Notes: a model not told the origin generated them from the sequence alone. Counted from the stretch's first letter, positions 43,318-51,928 are shown. The stretch: DNA of 64,000 nucleotides from Acidobacteriota bacterium (GCA_030949985.1 JAUZRX010000023.1:186001-250000); one strand, 5' to 3'. Program-made: numbers and translations.

Positions 43318-44599
43318 CGTCGCCATCCTCGTCGGGGGCCGGGATCGCGGCACGGGACAGGATGCGCACCGCCGCAATGCGACGGCCGTCCATCTTCAGC
43401 ACCTCCAGGGTCAGGCCCTCCACCTCCACGCTCTCCCCCTCCCGCGGGATCCGGCCCAGGCGCGAGAGGATCAGTCCGCCGAGAGTCTCGACCCCTTCTT
43501 CCGGCACGTCCACTCCAACCAGTTCCTTCAGTTCGTCGATCGCCACCAGGCCCTCGGCGATGAACCCCCCCTGGCCGTCGGACTGGATCGCGGTGCCCGG
43601 AGGCTCGTATTCGTCGCGAATCTCGCCGACGATCTCCTCGAGCAGGTCCTCGATGGTCACCAGGCCGGCCGTGCCTCCGTACTCGTCCACCACGATGGCG
43701 ATCTGCTGGCGCTGGCGCTGAAACTCCCTGAGCAACTCCAGTACCCGCTTGGCCCCCGGGACCAGCTTGACGGGCCGCATCAGCTCCCGGGCGCGGGGCG
43801 CGTTTTCCCCGCCGCCGGCGGAGGCCGGCACGAACCCCATCAGATCGCGGACACTGACCACGCCGACGATACGGTCGAGGCTGCCCTCGTAGACCGGCAA
43901 CCGGGAGTGGCGGGACTCGACGAAGGTGCGCACCAGCTCTTCGAGGGGCGCATCGGCGCCGACCGCGTCGATCTCGGTGCGGGGGGTCATCACCTCCCGG
44001 GCGACGGCGTCGCCCACGTCGGCGATCTCCCGCATCAGCTCGGTCTGCTCGGCCTCGATCAGCCCCTCTTCCTCGGCGTCCCGGATCACTTCCTCGAATT
44101 GCTCTTCACGGGCGTCCTCGTCCTCGCTGGCGCGATGCCGGCGGTGGCGGGCCGCCAGGCTTTCATGGGTCCGCGCCAGGGGCATCAACAGGGCGCCGAC
44201 GGTGCGGTCCAGCAAAGCCAGGGCCGGCACCGCCATCCTCAACAGCCCTTCCGGCGCCCGGGGAACGATCAGGGCGACGAGAACCCTTCCGAGGAGGATC
44301 AGCAACACCCCCACGCCGGTAGCGGGGAGGAAGCCGGGCTGGTGCCAGGGCCCGAACACCGCGGCGGCCCCGGAGGCCACCAGGGCCATGTGACGCACGA
44401 ACTCCATCGCGCTCCAGGCCCGGGAATCGAAATCCAGCCCCTCGGGCAGACCCGACTCGTCCTCCAGGCGCTCGGCAGCCAGGCGGGAGACCGCCAGGCG
44501 CGCTCCCGCCACCAGGGAAAGCAACAGGTACACGGCCGCGGCGCCGCTGAAGACGATCACCGGGCCCACGGCGGAAACCGACCAAGCCAGCGAAGTCAC
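43310..44599 (-). CDS. CorC/HlyC-type hemolysin-family protein with CBS and transporter-associated domains
   Basis: A 429-residue protein. The N-terminal part is a DUF21/CNNM-like membrane region (helices at about 10-33, 65-120 and 130-150), with a cytosolic acidic linker (RASEDEDAREEQFEEVIRDA), then a CBS pair (about 200-320; VMTPRTEIDAVGADAPLEEL, IVGVVSVRDLMGFV, IAIVVDEYGGTAGLVTIEDLLEEIVGEI) and a CorC_HlyC transporter-associated domain (about 335-415). Family members affect Mg2+ or divalent-cation efflux. The start overlaps the ybeY stop (ATGA). The gene order phoH-ybeY-corC-era is strongly conserved in bacteria; mgtE follows in this operon. Confidence 0.9.
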   Translation of the reverse strand: MTSLAWSVSAVGPVIVFSGAAAVYLLLSLVAGARLAVSRLAAERLEDESGLPEGLDFDSRAWSAMEFVRHMALVASGAAAVFGPWHQPGFLPATGVGVLLILLGRVLVALIVPRAPEGLLRMAVPALALLDRTVGALLMPLARTHESLAARHRRHRASEDEDAREEQFEEVIRDAEEEGLIEAEQTELMREIADVGDAVAREVMTPRTEIDAVGADAPLEELVRTFVESRHSRLPVYEGSLDRIVGVVSVRDLMGFVPASAGGGENAPRARELMRPVKLVPGAKRVLELLREFQRQRQQIAIVVDEYGGTAGLVTIEDLLEEIVGEIRDEYEPPGTAIQSDGQGGFIAEGLVAIDELKELVGVDVPEEGVETLGGLILSRLGRIPREGESVEVEGLTLEVLKMDGRRIAAVRILSRAAIPAPDEDGDDA

Positions 44600-45039
44600 G
44601 ACCGCCCCCTCCCGGGCAGGGTTTCTCTCCGCAACCGCCGTTCGAGACGTTCCATGGTGCCGTCGTCGGTCTCGTGGTCGTAGCCCAGCACGTGGAGCAA
44701 CCCGTGCAGGGCCAGCAGGGCGAGTTCCCGCTCGAGGCTGTGGCGCCGGCGGACGGCCTGGCGGCGCGCTACGTCGAGACAGATCGCCACGTCGCCCAGA
44801 TGCGGTGGCGCACCGGGTTCGAGGGGCTCGCCGCCGGGAAAAGAGAGCACGTCGGTGGGACTGTCCCGCCGGCGGAAGCGATGGTTGAGCCGGCGCATCG
44901 CCTCTCCGTCCACGATGCGCAGAGCCAGGTCGCCGGGGCCCACTTCGAGCCGGCGGGAGGCTTCCCGCAGGGTGGCGCGCACGACCTGCTTGGCATCCGG
45001 CGGCACTTCGCCGGTAGCGTCGATGAGCAGGGTTCTCAC
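44596..45039 (-). CDS. ybeY: Endoribonuclease YbeY
   Basis: YbeY is a Zn-dependent endoribonuclease in 16S rRNA 3' maturation and ribosome quality control. The 147-residue protein has the conserved Arg region (FRRRDSPTDVLSFP) and the metal motif H-x3-H-x5-H, LHGLLHVLGYDHETDD (His112, His116, His122). The GTG start at 45039 overlaps the phoH stop by four bases (GTGA) and no ATG fits; its stop overlaps the corC-like start. It works with Era, encoded two genes downstream. Confidence 0.95.
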   Translation of the reverse strand: MRTLLIDATGEVPPDAKQVVRATLREASRRLEVGPGDLALRIVDGEAMRRLNHRFRRRDSPTDVLSFPGGEPLEPGAPPHLGDVAICLDVARRQAVRRRHSLERELALLALHGLLHVLGYDHETDDGTMERLERRLRRETLPGRGRS

Positions 45040-46070
45040 CGCCCCCCCCCGTCTGCCGGGCCGGGTTCGTCCGCGCCCTGGGCGCGCAGCTTGTCGGCCA
45101 CGGTCTTGCCCCGGCTCTCGTAGGCCCGCACGATGCGCTGCACCAGCTCGTGACGCACCACGTCGTGACGGTCGAAATGGATCATGGCGATACCGCTGAG
45201 CCCGTCGACCACGTCCCGGGCGTGACACAGCCCCGAGACCTTGCCCGGCGCCAGGTCCGTCTGGGTGATGTCCCCGGTGACGATGGCCTTCGAGCCCTCG
45301 CCGATGCGCGTGAGGAACATCTTCATCTGCTCGGGGGTGGTGTTCTGGGCCTCGTCGAGAATGATGAAGCTGTGGTTGAGAGTCCGGCCCCGCATGAAGG
45401 CCAGGGGGGCGACCTCCACCACGCCGCTGTCGATCATTTTCTGGGCCTTGTCGGCAGGCCACAGGTCGAAGAGGGCGTCGTAGAGCGGCCGCAGGTAGGG
45501 ATCGATCTTCTGACTCAGATCCCCGGGAAGAAAGCCCAGGCGTTCGCCGGCCTCCACCGCGGGGCGGCAGAGGACCAGGCGTCGCACCGTCTCCTCGGCC
45601 AGGGCCTGCACGGCCGCGGCCACAGCCAGGTAGGTCTTGCCCGTTCCCGCGGGGCCGATGGCGAAGATCACGTCCCGGGCTCGAATCGCCTCGAGGTATT
45701 CCCGCTGCCGCGCCGTGCGCGGTACGACGCGCCGTCCCCCGCGACCGCCCACGCCGCTGCGCAGGAAATGCTCCACCAGCGACACGCCGGGATCTTCCCG
45801 GGCCAGGCGGCAGGCCAGTTCCACGTCCCGGGCCCGGAGCCGGAAGCCCTGCTCGAGCAGTTCGCGCACCTGCAGGAGGAAGCGATGGCAGGCGGCGACC
45901 GGGGCCGCCTCGCCCTGCGCCCGCACCTGCCCCCCCCGGGCCCAGATCCGAACGCCGAAGGTTTTCTCGATCCGTCGCAGGTTGGCGTCGCACTCGCCGA
46001 GCAGGGCGCGAAACCCCTCGGGGGGGAAATCGACCCGGGGCCCCTCGGGCTCGGCCCGGGAACCGCTCAC
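45036..46070 (-). CDS. PhoH-like ATPase (YbeZ-type)
   Basis: A 344-residue PhoH protein with a KH-like N-terminal region (about 15-100) and the PhoH ATPase core: Walker [21 protein letters not shown], Walker [23 protein letters not shown], and [18 protein letters not shown]. YbeZ binds YbeY and is thought to help its rRNA processing. The first codon is GTG at 46070; there is no strong ribosome site, so the true start might differ by a few codons. A promoter lies about 65 bases upstream. It leads the operon phoH-ybeY-corC-era-mgtE-recO-glyQ-glyS. Confidence 0.92.
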   Translation of the reverse strand: MSGSRAEPEGPRVDFPPEGFRALLGECDANLRRIEKTFGVRIWARGGQVRAQGEAAPVAACHRFLLQVRELLEQGFRLRARDVELACRLAREDPGVSLVEHFLRSGVGGRGGRRVVPRTARQREYLEAIRARDVIFAIGPAGTGKTYLAVAAAVQALAEETVRRLVLCRPAVEAGERLGFLPGDLSQKIDPYLRPLYDALFDLWPADKAQKMIDSGVVEVAPLAFMRGRTLNHSFIILDEAQNTTPEQMKMFLTRIGEGSKAIVTGDITQTDLAPGKVSGLCHARDVVDGLSGIAMIHFDRHDVVRHELVQRIVRAYESRGKTVADKLRAQGADEPGPADGGGR

Positions 46071-46136
46071 CAGCGCGAGGGGGGCCGCCGGTCGCCACCG
46101 GCAGCGTGATCAGGCAGCATCTTGGTCATCGTCGGC

Positions 46137-46165
46137 AAGCTATCACCGGCCTTCCGAAGCGTCAA
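46137..46165 (-). promoter_or_regulatory. Sigma70-type promoter of the phoH-ybeY operon
   Basis: On the minus strand TTGACG (46165-46160), 17-base spacer, TAGCTT (46142-46137). The -35 box overlaps the aspS stop codon region (aspS ends at 46162). Confidence 0.6.
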
Positions 46166-47937
46166 TCCGTCTTCGCTTGCCGCAGCGCCAGGCCGAGCTG
46201 GCGCAACTGGACGGCGTCGATGGGGGACGGCGCCCGGGTCAACGGGCAGGAGGCGGAGGTGGTCTTGGGGAAGGCGATCACGTCCCGGATCGATTCCCTC
46301 CCGCAGAGCAGGGCCACCAGGCGATCGAGGCCCAGCGCGATGCCCCCGTGGGGCGGCGCACCGTAGTGCAACGCCTCGAGCAGGAAGCCGAAGCGCTCGC
46401 GGGCCTCCGCGGGGTCGATACCGAGGGCCGAGAAAACCTTCTGCTGCACGTCGGGACGGTGAATTCGAATGCTGCCCCCACCGATCTCCACCCCGTCGAG
46501 GACGATGTCGTAGGCCCGGGCCCGGACCGCCCCCGGGTCGCTTTGGAGCAGATCGATCTGTTCGGGCTCGGGCGAGGTGAAAGGATGATGGCAGGCGAAC
46601 CAGCGCTGCTCGTCTTCGTCCCACTCGAGGAGGGGGAAGTCGGTCACCCAGCACAGGGCGTGAACGCCCTCAGGCACAAGGCCATGGTCCGCCGCGATTT
46701 CCGTGCGCAGCGTGCCCAGCACCCGGCGGGTCGTCTCGAGAGGACCGGCCACCACCAGGGCCAGGTCGTTTTCGCCGGCGCCGATCGCGTCGCAGAAGGC
46801 CGCCGCGCTCTCGGCGCCCAGAGCCTTGACCGCCGGGCCGCTGACCCCGTCGACCTTGACCTTGAACCAGACCAGCCCCGCCGCACCCAGGTCCCGGGCG
46901 CGAGCCGTGAGAGCGTCGAGCACCTTGCGGCTGAAGGCCGCCCCGCCGGGCACGGCCAGTCCGCGCACCACCCCGCCCTCCTCCACCGCCTTGCGGAAGA
47001 CGACGAACTCCGACGCTGCGGCACGCTCGCTGACGTCGGCGATCTTCAGGCCGTAGCGCAGGTCGGGCCGATCCACGCCGTACGTGTCCATGGCCTCGAG
47101 CCAGGTCATGCGCTCGAAGGGCGCCTCGAGTTGCCAGCCCACCAGGGCCCCGACACGCACCAGCAGGCCCTCGACGACCCCCATCACGTCGTCCGGCTCG
47201 ACGAAGGACATCTCGATGTCCACCTGGGTGAACTCCGGCTGCCGGTCAGCCCGCAGGTCCTCGTCGCGGAAGCAGCGGGCGATCTGGTAGTAACGTTCGA
47301 CACCGGCGACCATCAGCAGCTGTTTGAAGAGCTGGGGCGACTGGGGCAGGGCGTAGAACTCGCCGGGATGGACCCGGGAGGGCACCAGGTAGTCCCGGGC
47401 GCCTTCCGGGGTGGAACGGGTGAGGATCGGCGTTTCCACGTCCCAGAAACCCTCTCCGTGCAGGTGATCCCGGACCAGGCGCACGACTTCCGACCGCAGG
47501 GCCAGAGCCTCGCGCATGGGAGCCCGGCGCAGATCGAGAAAACGCCAGCGCAGGCGGGTCTCTTCCTGGGGCAGCTGCGTACCCGCCGGCTGCAGGGGCA
47601 GGTCGTCGCACTCGGCCAGGATCGTCACCGCCTCGGCCCGCACTTCCACTTCGCCCGTAGGCATCTCCGGGTTGACGGCGTCGTCGCCCCGCGGCTGGAC
47701 CTCGCCGAGCACTTCGATCACGGTTTCGGGGCGCAGGCCGGCGGCCCGGCGATGAAGTTCTTCAGCCTGGGGATAGAACACCACCTGCACGATGCCGCTG
47801 CGGTCGCGCAGGTCGACGAAGACCACACCGCCCAGGTCCCGCCGCCGGTGCACCCAGCCGCAGAGCCGGACCCGCCGGCCGACGCTGGCGGCCCGCAACT
47901 CGCCGGCGGCCGACCGCGGCGTTTTCTGATCGCTCAT
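46162..47937 (-). CDS. aspS: Aspartyl-tRNA synthetase
   Basis: A 591-residue class IIb enzyme of bacterial type. It has an N-terminal OB anticodon-binding domain (VGRRVRLCGWVHRRRDLGGVVFVDLRDRSG, about 20-50), catalytic motif 2 region (YQIARCFRDEDLRADRQPEF), the bacterial GAD insertion (about 290-420) and motif 3 HGGIALGLDRLVALL. The ATG at 47937 gives MSDQKTPRSA and is one base after the hisS stop (TGAAATG), so it is coupled to hisS. Whether it discriminates tRNA-Asp from tRNA-Asn cannot be told here. Confidence 0.96.
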   Translation of the reverse strand: MSDQKTPRSAAGELRAASVGRRVRLCGWVHRRRDLGGVVFVDLRDRSGIVQVVFYPQAEELHRRAAGLRPETVIEVLGEVQPRGDDAVNPEMPTGEVEVRAEAVTILAECDDLPLQPAGTQLPQEETRLRWRFLDLRRAPMREALALRSEVVRLVRDHLHGEGFWDVETPILTRSTPEGARDYLVPSRVHPGEFYALPQSPQLFKQLLMVAGVERYYQIARCFRDEDLRADRQPEFTQVDIEMSFVEPDDVMGVVEGLLVRVGALVGWQLEAPFERMTWLEAMDTYGVDRPDLRYGLKIADVSERAAASEFVVFRKAVEEGGVVRGLAVPGGAAFSRKVLDALTARARDLGAAGLVWFKVKVDGVSGPAVKALGAESAAAFCDAIGAGENDLALVVAGPLETTRRVLGTLRTEIAADHGLVPEGVHALCWVTDFPLLEWDEDEQRWFACHHPFTSPEPEQIDLLQSDPGAVRARAYDIVLDGVEIGGGSIRIHRPDVQQKVFSALGIDPAEARERFGFLLEALHYGAPPHGGIALGLDRLVALLCGRESIRDVIAFPKTTSASCPLTRAPSPIDAVQLRQLGLALRQAKTD

Positions 47938-47938
47938 T

Positions 47939-49210
47939 TCAGCTCTGCTCCTCGCGGCGGCGGCGCAGCCACGCCGCCAGTTCACCGGGCTCCAGGGGCG
48001 CCTGGCTCTGCGCCCCGCTGGCCAGGTCCTTGACCGAGACCAGACCCCGCTCCAACTCATCGTCGCCCACCAGCACGGCAAAACGCGCCCCCGAGCGACC
48101 CGCCCGCTTCATCTGGCCCCCCAGGCCATGGCCCGCCGTATCCCAACCCACCCGGAGCTTCTCGGCGCGCAGATTCTGGGCCAGCAGCAGGGCGCCCTCC
48201 CGGGCCCGGGGCCCCAGGGTGACCAGGTAAACGTCGAGCAGTTCCCGGGAAGCGGCCGGATCCGCCCCGGCGGCCAGCAGCAGCCGCTCGATGCCCGCCG
48301 CCCAGCCGATGCCCGGCACCTGGCGGCCGCCGAGCTGGGCCACCAGCCCGTCGTAGCGCCCGCCCCCGAGCACCGTGTTCTGGGCCCCGAGTCCCTCGGC
48401 CTGGATCTCGAAGGTGGTGTGCACGTAATAGTCCAGGCCGCGCACCAGGCGGGGGTCCACTTCGTAGGCGATGCCCAGTTTCCCGAGCCCCTCCCGCACC
48501 GCGTCGAAGTGCCGCCGGGCATCCTCCGACAGGTGCTCGTCGATCCTCGGCGCGGCGGCGGTCAGCTCCCGGCAGGTCTCCACCTTGCAGTCGAGTACCC
48601 GCAGAGGATTGCGTTCGAGACGCGTGCGGCAGTCCCCGCAAAGCTGGTCCCGCACTGCCGCGAGGGACTCGACGAGAATCTTTTTATAGGCCGCCCGGGA
48701 GTCGGGATCGCCGATGGAGTTGAGCAGCAGGCGCGAGCCTTCCACGCCGGCAGCTGCGAGCGTCTCCAGACCGACGGCGATGACCTCCACGTCGGTCTCC
48801 GGAGCCGATTCGCCGAAGACCTCCACGCCCACCTGGTGGAACTGGCGCAGGCGCCCCTTCTGGGGCCGCTCCTTGCGGAAGGCGGGACCGATGTAGTAGA
48901 GGCGGCTGAGCCCTCGCCGGTCGAGGCCGTGCTCGATGTAGGCCCGGCAGACCTGGGCGGTCAGCTCCGGCCGCAGGGAGACCGAGTCGCCGCTGACCTC
49001 GAAGGTGAACATCTCCTTCCCGACGATGTCGGTGCCCTCTCCCACCGAGCGGGTGAAGAGCTCGGTCTTCTCCAGATGAGGCGGACGGATTTCACGAAAG
49101 CCATAGCGGGCCAGGGCCCGGCGGGCTTCGTCCTCGAAGGCCTGCCACAGCTCCGTCTCCCCGGGGAGCAGGTCGGAAAAACCCCTGAGGGACTGGTAGC
49201 GAACACCCAA
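47939..49210 (-). CDS. hisS: Histidyl-tRNA synthetase
   Basis: A 423-residue class II enzyme. It carries motif 1 region GFREIRPPHLEKTELFTRSVGEGTDIV, motif 2 IGPAFRKERPQKGRLRQFHQ, the histidine-specific LVRGLDYYVHTTFE and GGGRYDGLV motifs, motif 3 IGWAAGIERLLL and a C-terminal anticodon-binding domain. It starts at TTG (49210) with GAGGAGG 9 bases upstream; there is no nearby ATG and the N terminus GVRYQSLRGFSDLLP is typical. It heads the hisS-aspS pair and is divergent from the beta-propeller gene with a 95-base shared promoter region. Confidence 0.95.
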   Translation of the reverse strand: MGVRYQSLRGFSDLLPGETELWQAFEDEARRALARYGFREIRPPHLEKTELFTRSVGEGTDIVGKEMFTFEVSGDSVSLRPELTAQVCRAYIEHGLDRRGLSRLYYIGPAFRKERPQKGRLRQFHQVGVEVFGESAPETDVEVIAVGLETLAAAGVEGSRLLLNSIGDPDSRAAYKKILVESLAAVRDQLCGDCRTRLERNPLRVLDCKVETCRELTAAAPRIDEHLSEDARRHFDAVREGLGKLGIAYEVDPRLVRGLDYYVHTTFEIQAEGLGAQNTVLGGGRYDGLVAQLGGRQVPGIGWAAGIERLLLAAGADPAASRELLDVYLVTLGPRAREGALLLAQNLRAEKLRVGWDTAGHGLGGQMKRAGRSGARFAVLVGDDELERGLVSVKDLASGAQSQAPLEPGELAAWLRRRREEQS

Positions 49211-49305
49211 ATCGAGGCCCTCCTCGCGGGGCGCGACCCGCGGGCGACATGCGCGCCGGGCATTCTGCCACGTCCGCGCCCTTTGGGGTATTCTCCTCGG
49301 CGCCC

Positions 49306-50487
49306 ATGAGCCGATCTCTCCTCACGTCGACCTCGCTCGTCACCCTGCTGGTCCTGCTGTCGGCCGCGACGCCCGGCCCGGCCTCCAAGGGCACCGCCAC
49401 GTTCGCTCCGAGCGCGGCCTGGCAGGTCGTCCTCGATCAAGCACCTGCGCGCGCGCCCACCGAAGTGCTGTTGGGCAGCCGGTTGGCCACGCTCCTGGCA
49501 GGGCCCGGCGGCGTCGAAGTCCGGGCCCTGGACAGTGGCGCGCAACTCTGGAAAAGGAACGACATCGGTGCGGCGGGCCTGCAGACCGTACCGCCGGTGG
49601 GGGCTGACTCACTCCCCGTGGCCGGTTGGACCGGCCAGGACTCGGGCGGACATCCAACGCTGCGGGTGATCCACCTGGGCTCCGGCAAAGACCTGCTGAC
49701 CCACCGACTCGCCCGACCGGCGCTGGCACCGCCCCTGCCCCGCCCCACCTCCGGCGGTCTGCCCCGCTGGAGCCTGCTGCTGGCCGGCGACGAGATCGTC
49801 ACCCTCGACCGGGATGGCCGCCGCCTCGCCGGACAGGTCCTCGACGACCCCGTGTACCCGCGGCTCTGGAGCCTGCTGAGCCACCCCGCCACCCTGGGCC
49901 GGGAAAGCGGCCGCCTGCTGCTGCCCTTTCTGGCGGCACAGAAGCTGCGCCCCCGAGACCTGGAGGCGGAGACCCTCTCCTTCGACGGGCGCTGGCTGCT
50001 GGCCGCCGGGAAACGCTCCTTTGCCGCCTGGCGCTGCCGGGAGACGCGCCGCGGCCGGATCCGCTGCAGCCGCCAATGGCGCCAGCACCTGGGAGGCACC
50101 GTCACCGCTCCGGCCCGGGTGGCCGGCGAGACGATCCTCGTCTCCTGCCGGGATACCTTCCTCTACGCCTTCCGCCGGGACAACGGCCACCTGCTCTGGC
50201 GTCGCGCCACCGGCCGCCGCCTGGCGCTGACCGCCCTGGTGGCCGGCAAGCTGGTGATCACCGCCGTGGGCGACGCCGAGGTGCAGGCCTTCCACCTGGA
50301 TACCGGCCAGCCCGCCGGCGCCCTCACCCTGCCCGCCGGCGAGCACCTCGCCGCCCCCCCGGGCCTGGCCGGCGGCTACCTGCTCGTCGCCACCCGCACC
50401 GTGCCCGAAAGCGTCGTACGGCTGCGGGCCTACGCTCTGAGCGCCAAGCAAGAACCCGGTGCCGAGAAAGAAAGCGCCCGCCGCTGA
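49306..50487 (+). CDS. Exported PQQ-like beta-propeller repeat protein
   Basis: A 393-residue protein with a signal peptide (LLTSTSLVTLLVLLSAATPGPA) and repeated strands of the PQQ/pyrrolo-quinoline quinone type propeller: VEVRALDSGAQLWKRND, VIHLGSGKDLLTHRLARPAL, DTFLYAFRRDNGHLLWRRAT and AEVQAFHLDTGQPAGALTLP. No catalytic residues of PQQ dehydrogenases are seen, so a binding or structural role (BamB-like scaffold) is more likely. The ATG at 49306 follows a TATTCT (-10-like, 49289-49294) by about 11 bases and there is no clear ribosome site, so the transcript may be nearly leaderless. The function is unknown. Confidence 0.75.
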   Translation: MSRSLLTSTSLVTLLVLLSAATPGPASKGTATFAPSAAWQVVLDQAPARAPTEVLLGSRLATLLAGPGGVEVRALDSGAQLWKRNDIGAAGLQTVPPVGADSLPVAGWTGQDSGGHPTLRVIHLGSGKDLLTHRLARPALAPPLPRPTSGGLPRWSLLLAGDEIVTLDRDGRRLAGQVLDDPVYPRLWSLLSHPATLGRESGRLLLPFLAAQKLRPRDLEAETLSFDGRWLLAAGKRSFAAWRCRETRRGRIRCSRQWRQHLGGTVTAPARVAGETILVSCRDTFLYAFRRDNGHLLWRRATGRRLALTALVAGKLVITAVGDAEVQAFHLDTGQPAGALTLPAGEHLAAPPGLAGGYLLVATRTVPESVVRLRAYALSAKQEPGAEKESARR

Positions 50488-50582
50488 TCGCGGTGAGAAC
50501 AAGCCTCAAGCCGATTCTGGGAATGTGCAATCCGCCGAAGCTCGAAAAACCGCCTCTCTTCCACTTCTTGTCGGTCAGAACG

Positions 50583-50636
50583 GCCGGGTTTCTGGGCTCC
50601 ACCTCACAGTGCGATCGCGATCCGCAGAAACCCGGC
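50583..50636. repeat. 12-bp perfect inverted repeat
   Basis: GCCGGGTTTCTG (50583-50594) and CAGAAACCCGGC (50625-50636), 30-base loop containing GCGATCGC. The right arm ends on the stop codon of the small ORF (minus strand), so it may be that gene's terminator, or it may serve the upstream plus-strand propeller gene. No T-run is present. Confidence 0.7.
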
Positions 50637-50878
50637 TAGTCGGCAACTGAGTATAGAAACCACCGATCTCCCAGCGTCTTTAGACGCTCGCGAACGCCCT
50701 CTTTCGAGCCCAATGGCAGGTTGTCGTCCACCGCACACGAACCCATCTTGCCCGCTATTGCAGCACACGGACCGCGAACGTCGCCCACGAACAAGTAGCC
50801 CTCGCGATACCTCGAATGGTAGCCCACGCTAGAAGCCTCAAGAAGAAACGCGCCACCAGGCAATGGCACAATTCTCAT
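50636..50878 (-). CDS. Small hypothetical protein next to an Rhs remnant
   Basis: An 80-residue ORF (MRIVPLPGGAFLLEASSVGY at the start, GDRWFLYSVAD at the end) with a balanced composition unlike the Arg/Pro-rich shadow frames of this genome. In-frame sense codons extend a further 30 or so codons upstream (EDLFETLLNETGV just before the ATG), so it may be the tail of a longer broken protein. A weak AGGCG precedes the ATG. I do not recognise it. Its position downstream of an Rhs-like fragment is where immunity proteins or toxin tips are usually found, but nothing in the sequence proves that. Confidence 0.4.
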   Translation of the reverse strand: MRIVPLPGGAFLLEASSVGYHSRYREGYLFVGDVRGPCAAIAGKMGSCAVDDNLPLGSKEGVRERLKTLGDRWFLYSVAD

Positions 50879-51181
50879 TACGCCTGTCTCATTGAGAAGC
50901 GTCTCGAATAAATCCTCCCTATCGCCTAGCAGGTCCTCCCCACTCTGCGTAGTGGCCCCTTGCCATCAGCTCGCCAAACCCGTCCAACTCTCCCCACAGC
51001 CAATTGGCTTGGGAGATTCCCTGCCTCCACGATCAGCCGATCAAACGCTCCGCGATGCGCAAGCCATCGGGATCGCATTGCAGACTCGCTAGCCCAGAAG
51101 TTGCCGCGGCAACTAGACGCAGAAAGGTTCATGCACACACTGAATACGAGAGCAAGCCTCGAGACCCTCACGACATCGCCC

Positions 51182-51505
51182 CTATCTTGAGTAGGGCCCG
51201 GTGACCTCCGAAAGCTGACCCAAATCGGTGTAGCTGTAGCGGGTGATCCAGCGGGCCCACCCCGCAGGATCGGCCGGATCCGCGGTCAAGGTCCAGTCGA
51301 TCCACTGCTCGCGCATGGACAGCCGGCCCCTGAGGCCCCGGTAGACATAGCGCGTGATGGCGAAGACCCGGCCATCGTGACAGCTCTCCATGGTGGTCAG
51401 TTTGTCCTTGGAGCGGTCCGCACTCAACACCGCGTCACTGCATGAGGCATCGACCGCGCCGGACTCGCAGTGGGTCTCGCTGTAGTGCCAGAGCAGCCGC
51501 CACGA
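51182..51505 (-). pseudogene. Rhs/YD-repeat protein fragment
   Basis: A 107-codon open stretch between an in-frame TGA (51506-51508) and TAG (51182-51184), with no start codon at its head. It reads as wall-associated Rhs-type repeats: RLLWHYSETHCESG, VFAITRYVYRGLRGRLSMRE and RYSYTDLGQLSEVTGP, the last close to the YD-repeat consensus (Y-x-YD-x-x-GR/Q-L-x-x-V). Full-length Rhs proteins are ten times longer, so this is a remnant. The neighbouring frame just upstream (RLLLAGAVKALIVAAALA) looks like a signal peptide, as if a deletion had joined an N terminus to an internal repeat out of frame. Confidence 0.6.
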
Positions 51506-51550
51506 TCAGGGCCTTGACGGCCCCGGCGAGAAGCAGCCGCGCCCATCTAC

Positions 51551-51581
51551 CCGGTCGCCGGTCGCCGGTCGCCGGTCGCCG
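51551..51581. repeat. Heptanucleotide tandem repeat
   Basis: CCGGTCG repeated four times plus three bases (51551-51581), perfect. A change of one unit would shift a reading frame by one base. It lies about 45 bases 5' of the Rhs fragment in that gene's orientation. Confidence 0.9.
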
Positions 51582-51928
51582 AAAAGCAAACCACGACCGG
51601 CGCGAGAAAGCGACACTCCCCTGCCCCTATCGTAAACCCTCGGCCAGTTCTCCATCTTGCCCCCCATCCCGCACCCGGAGCCAACAAGGCGCGACAACAC
51701 TCTGCATCCCATGTCCTCCCCATTGGTGGGAATGACATTCAGCTTCTGCCACAGCCCGCTGGCGGGAGTCAAGACCCTGTTGACAGCGATCCATCTCGGG
51801 TTGCGTCCACAGGAAAGCAGTTGGCTGCTCCGCGAAGACAGCTTGCAGCGGCGGCTTCGGGCACCGCAACAGGACACAGGAAAGCGACGAGTGGCGAAAG
51901 GACGGCAGGACCTCGGCCGGGAGCCCCG

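Larger units (their letters stand above)
50488..51928. other. Gene-poor lower-GC patch with decayed coding sequence
   Basis: This 1.4-kb stretch differs from the rest of the window: it is less GC-rich (for example CAATTGGCTTGGGAGATTCC near 51002), and open frames are short. It holds a 12-bp inverted repeat (50583-50636), an 80-residue ORF, protein-like fragments broken by stops (50880-51180, such as NWLWGELDGFGELMARGHYAEW), an Rhs/YD-repeat fragment (51182-51505) and a heptanucleotide repeat (51551-51581). Bases 51582-51928 show nothing I can assign. It looks like the remains of a horizontally acquired polymorphic-toxin-type locus. Confidence 0.55.

Noticed and set aside
49211-49305. T-box leader for hisS
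   Set aside because: Only 95 bases separate the divergent genes and no T-box sequence is seen.
50583-50636. Integron attC site at the inverted repeat
   Set aside because: The GTTRRRY/RYYYAAC core pairs of attC are absent and the arms are perfect rather than imperfect.
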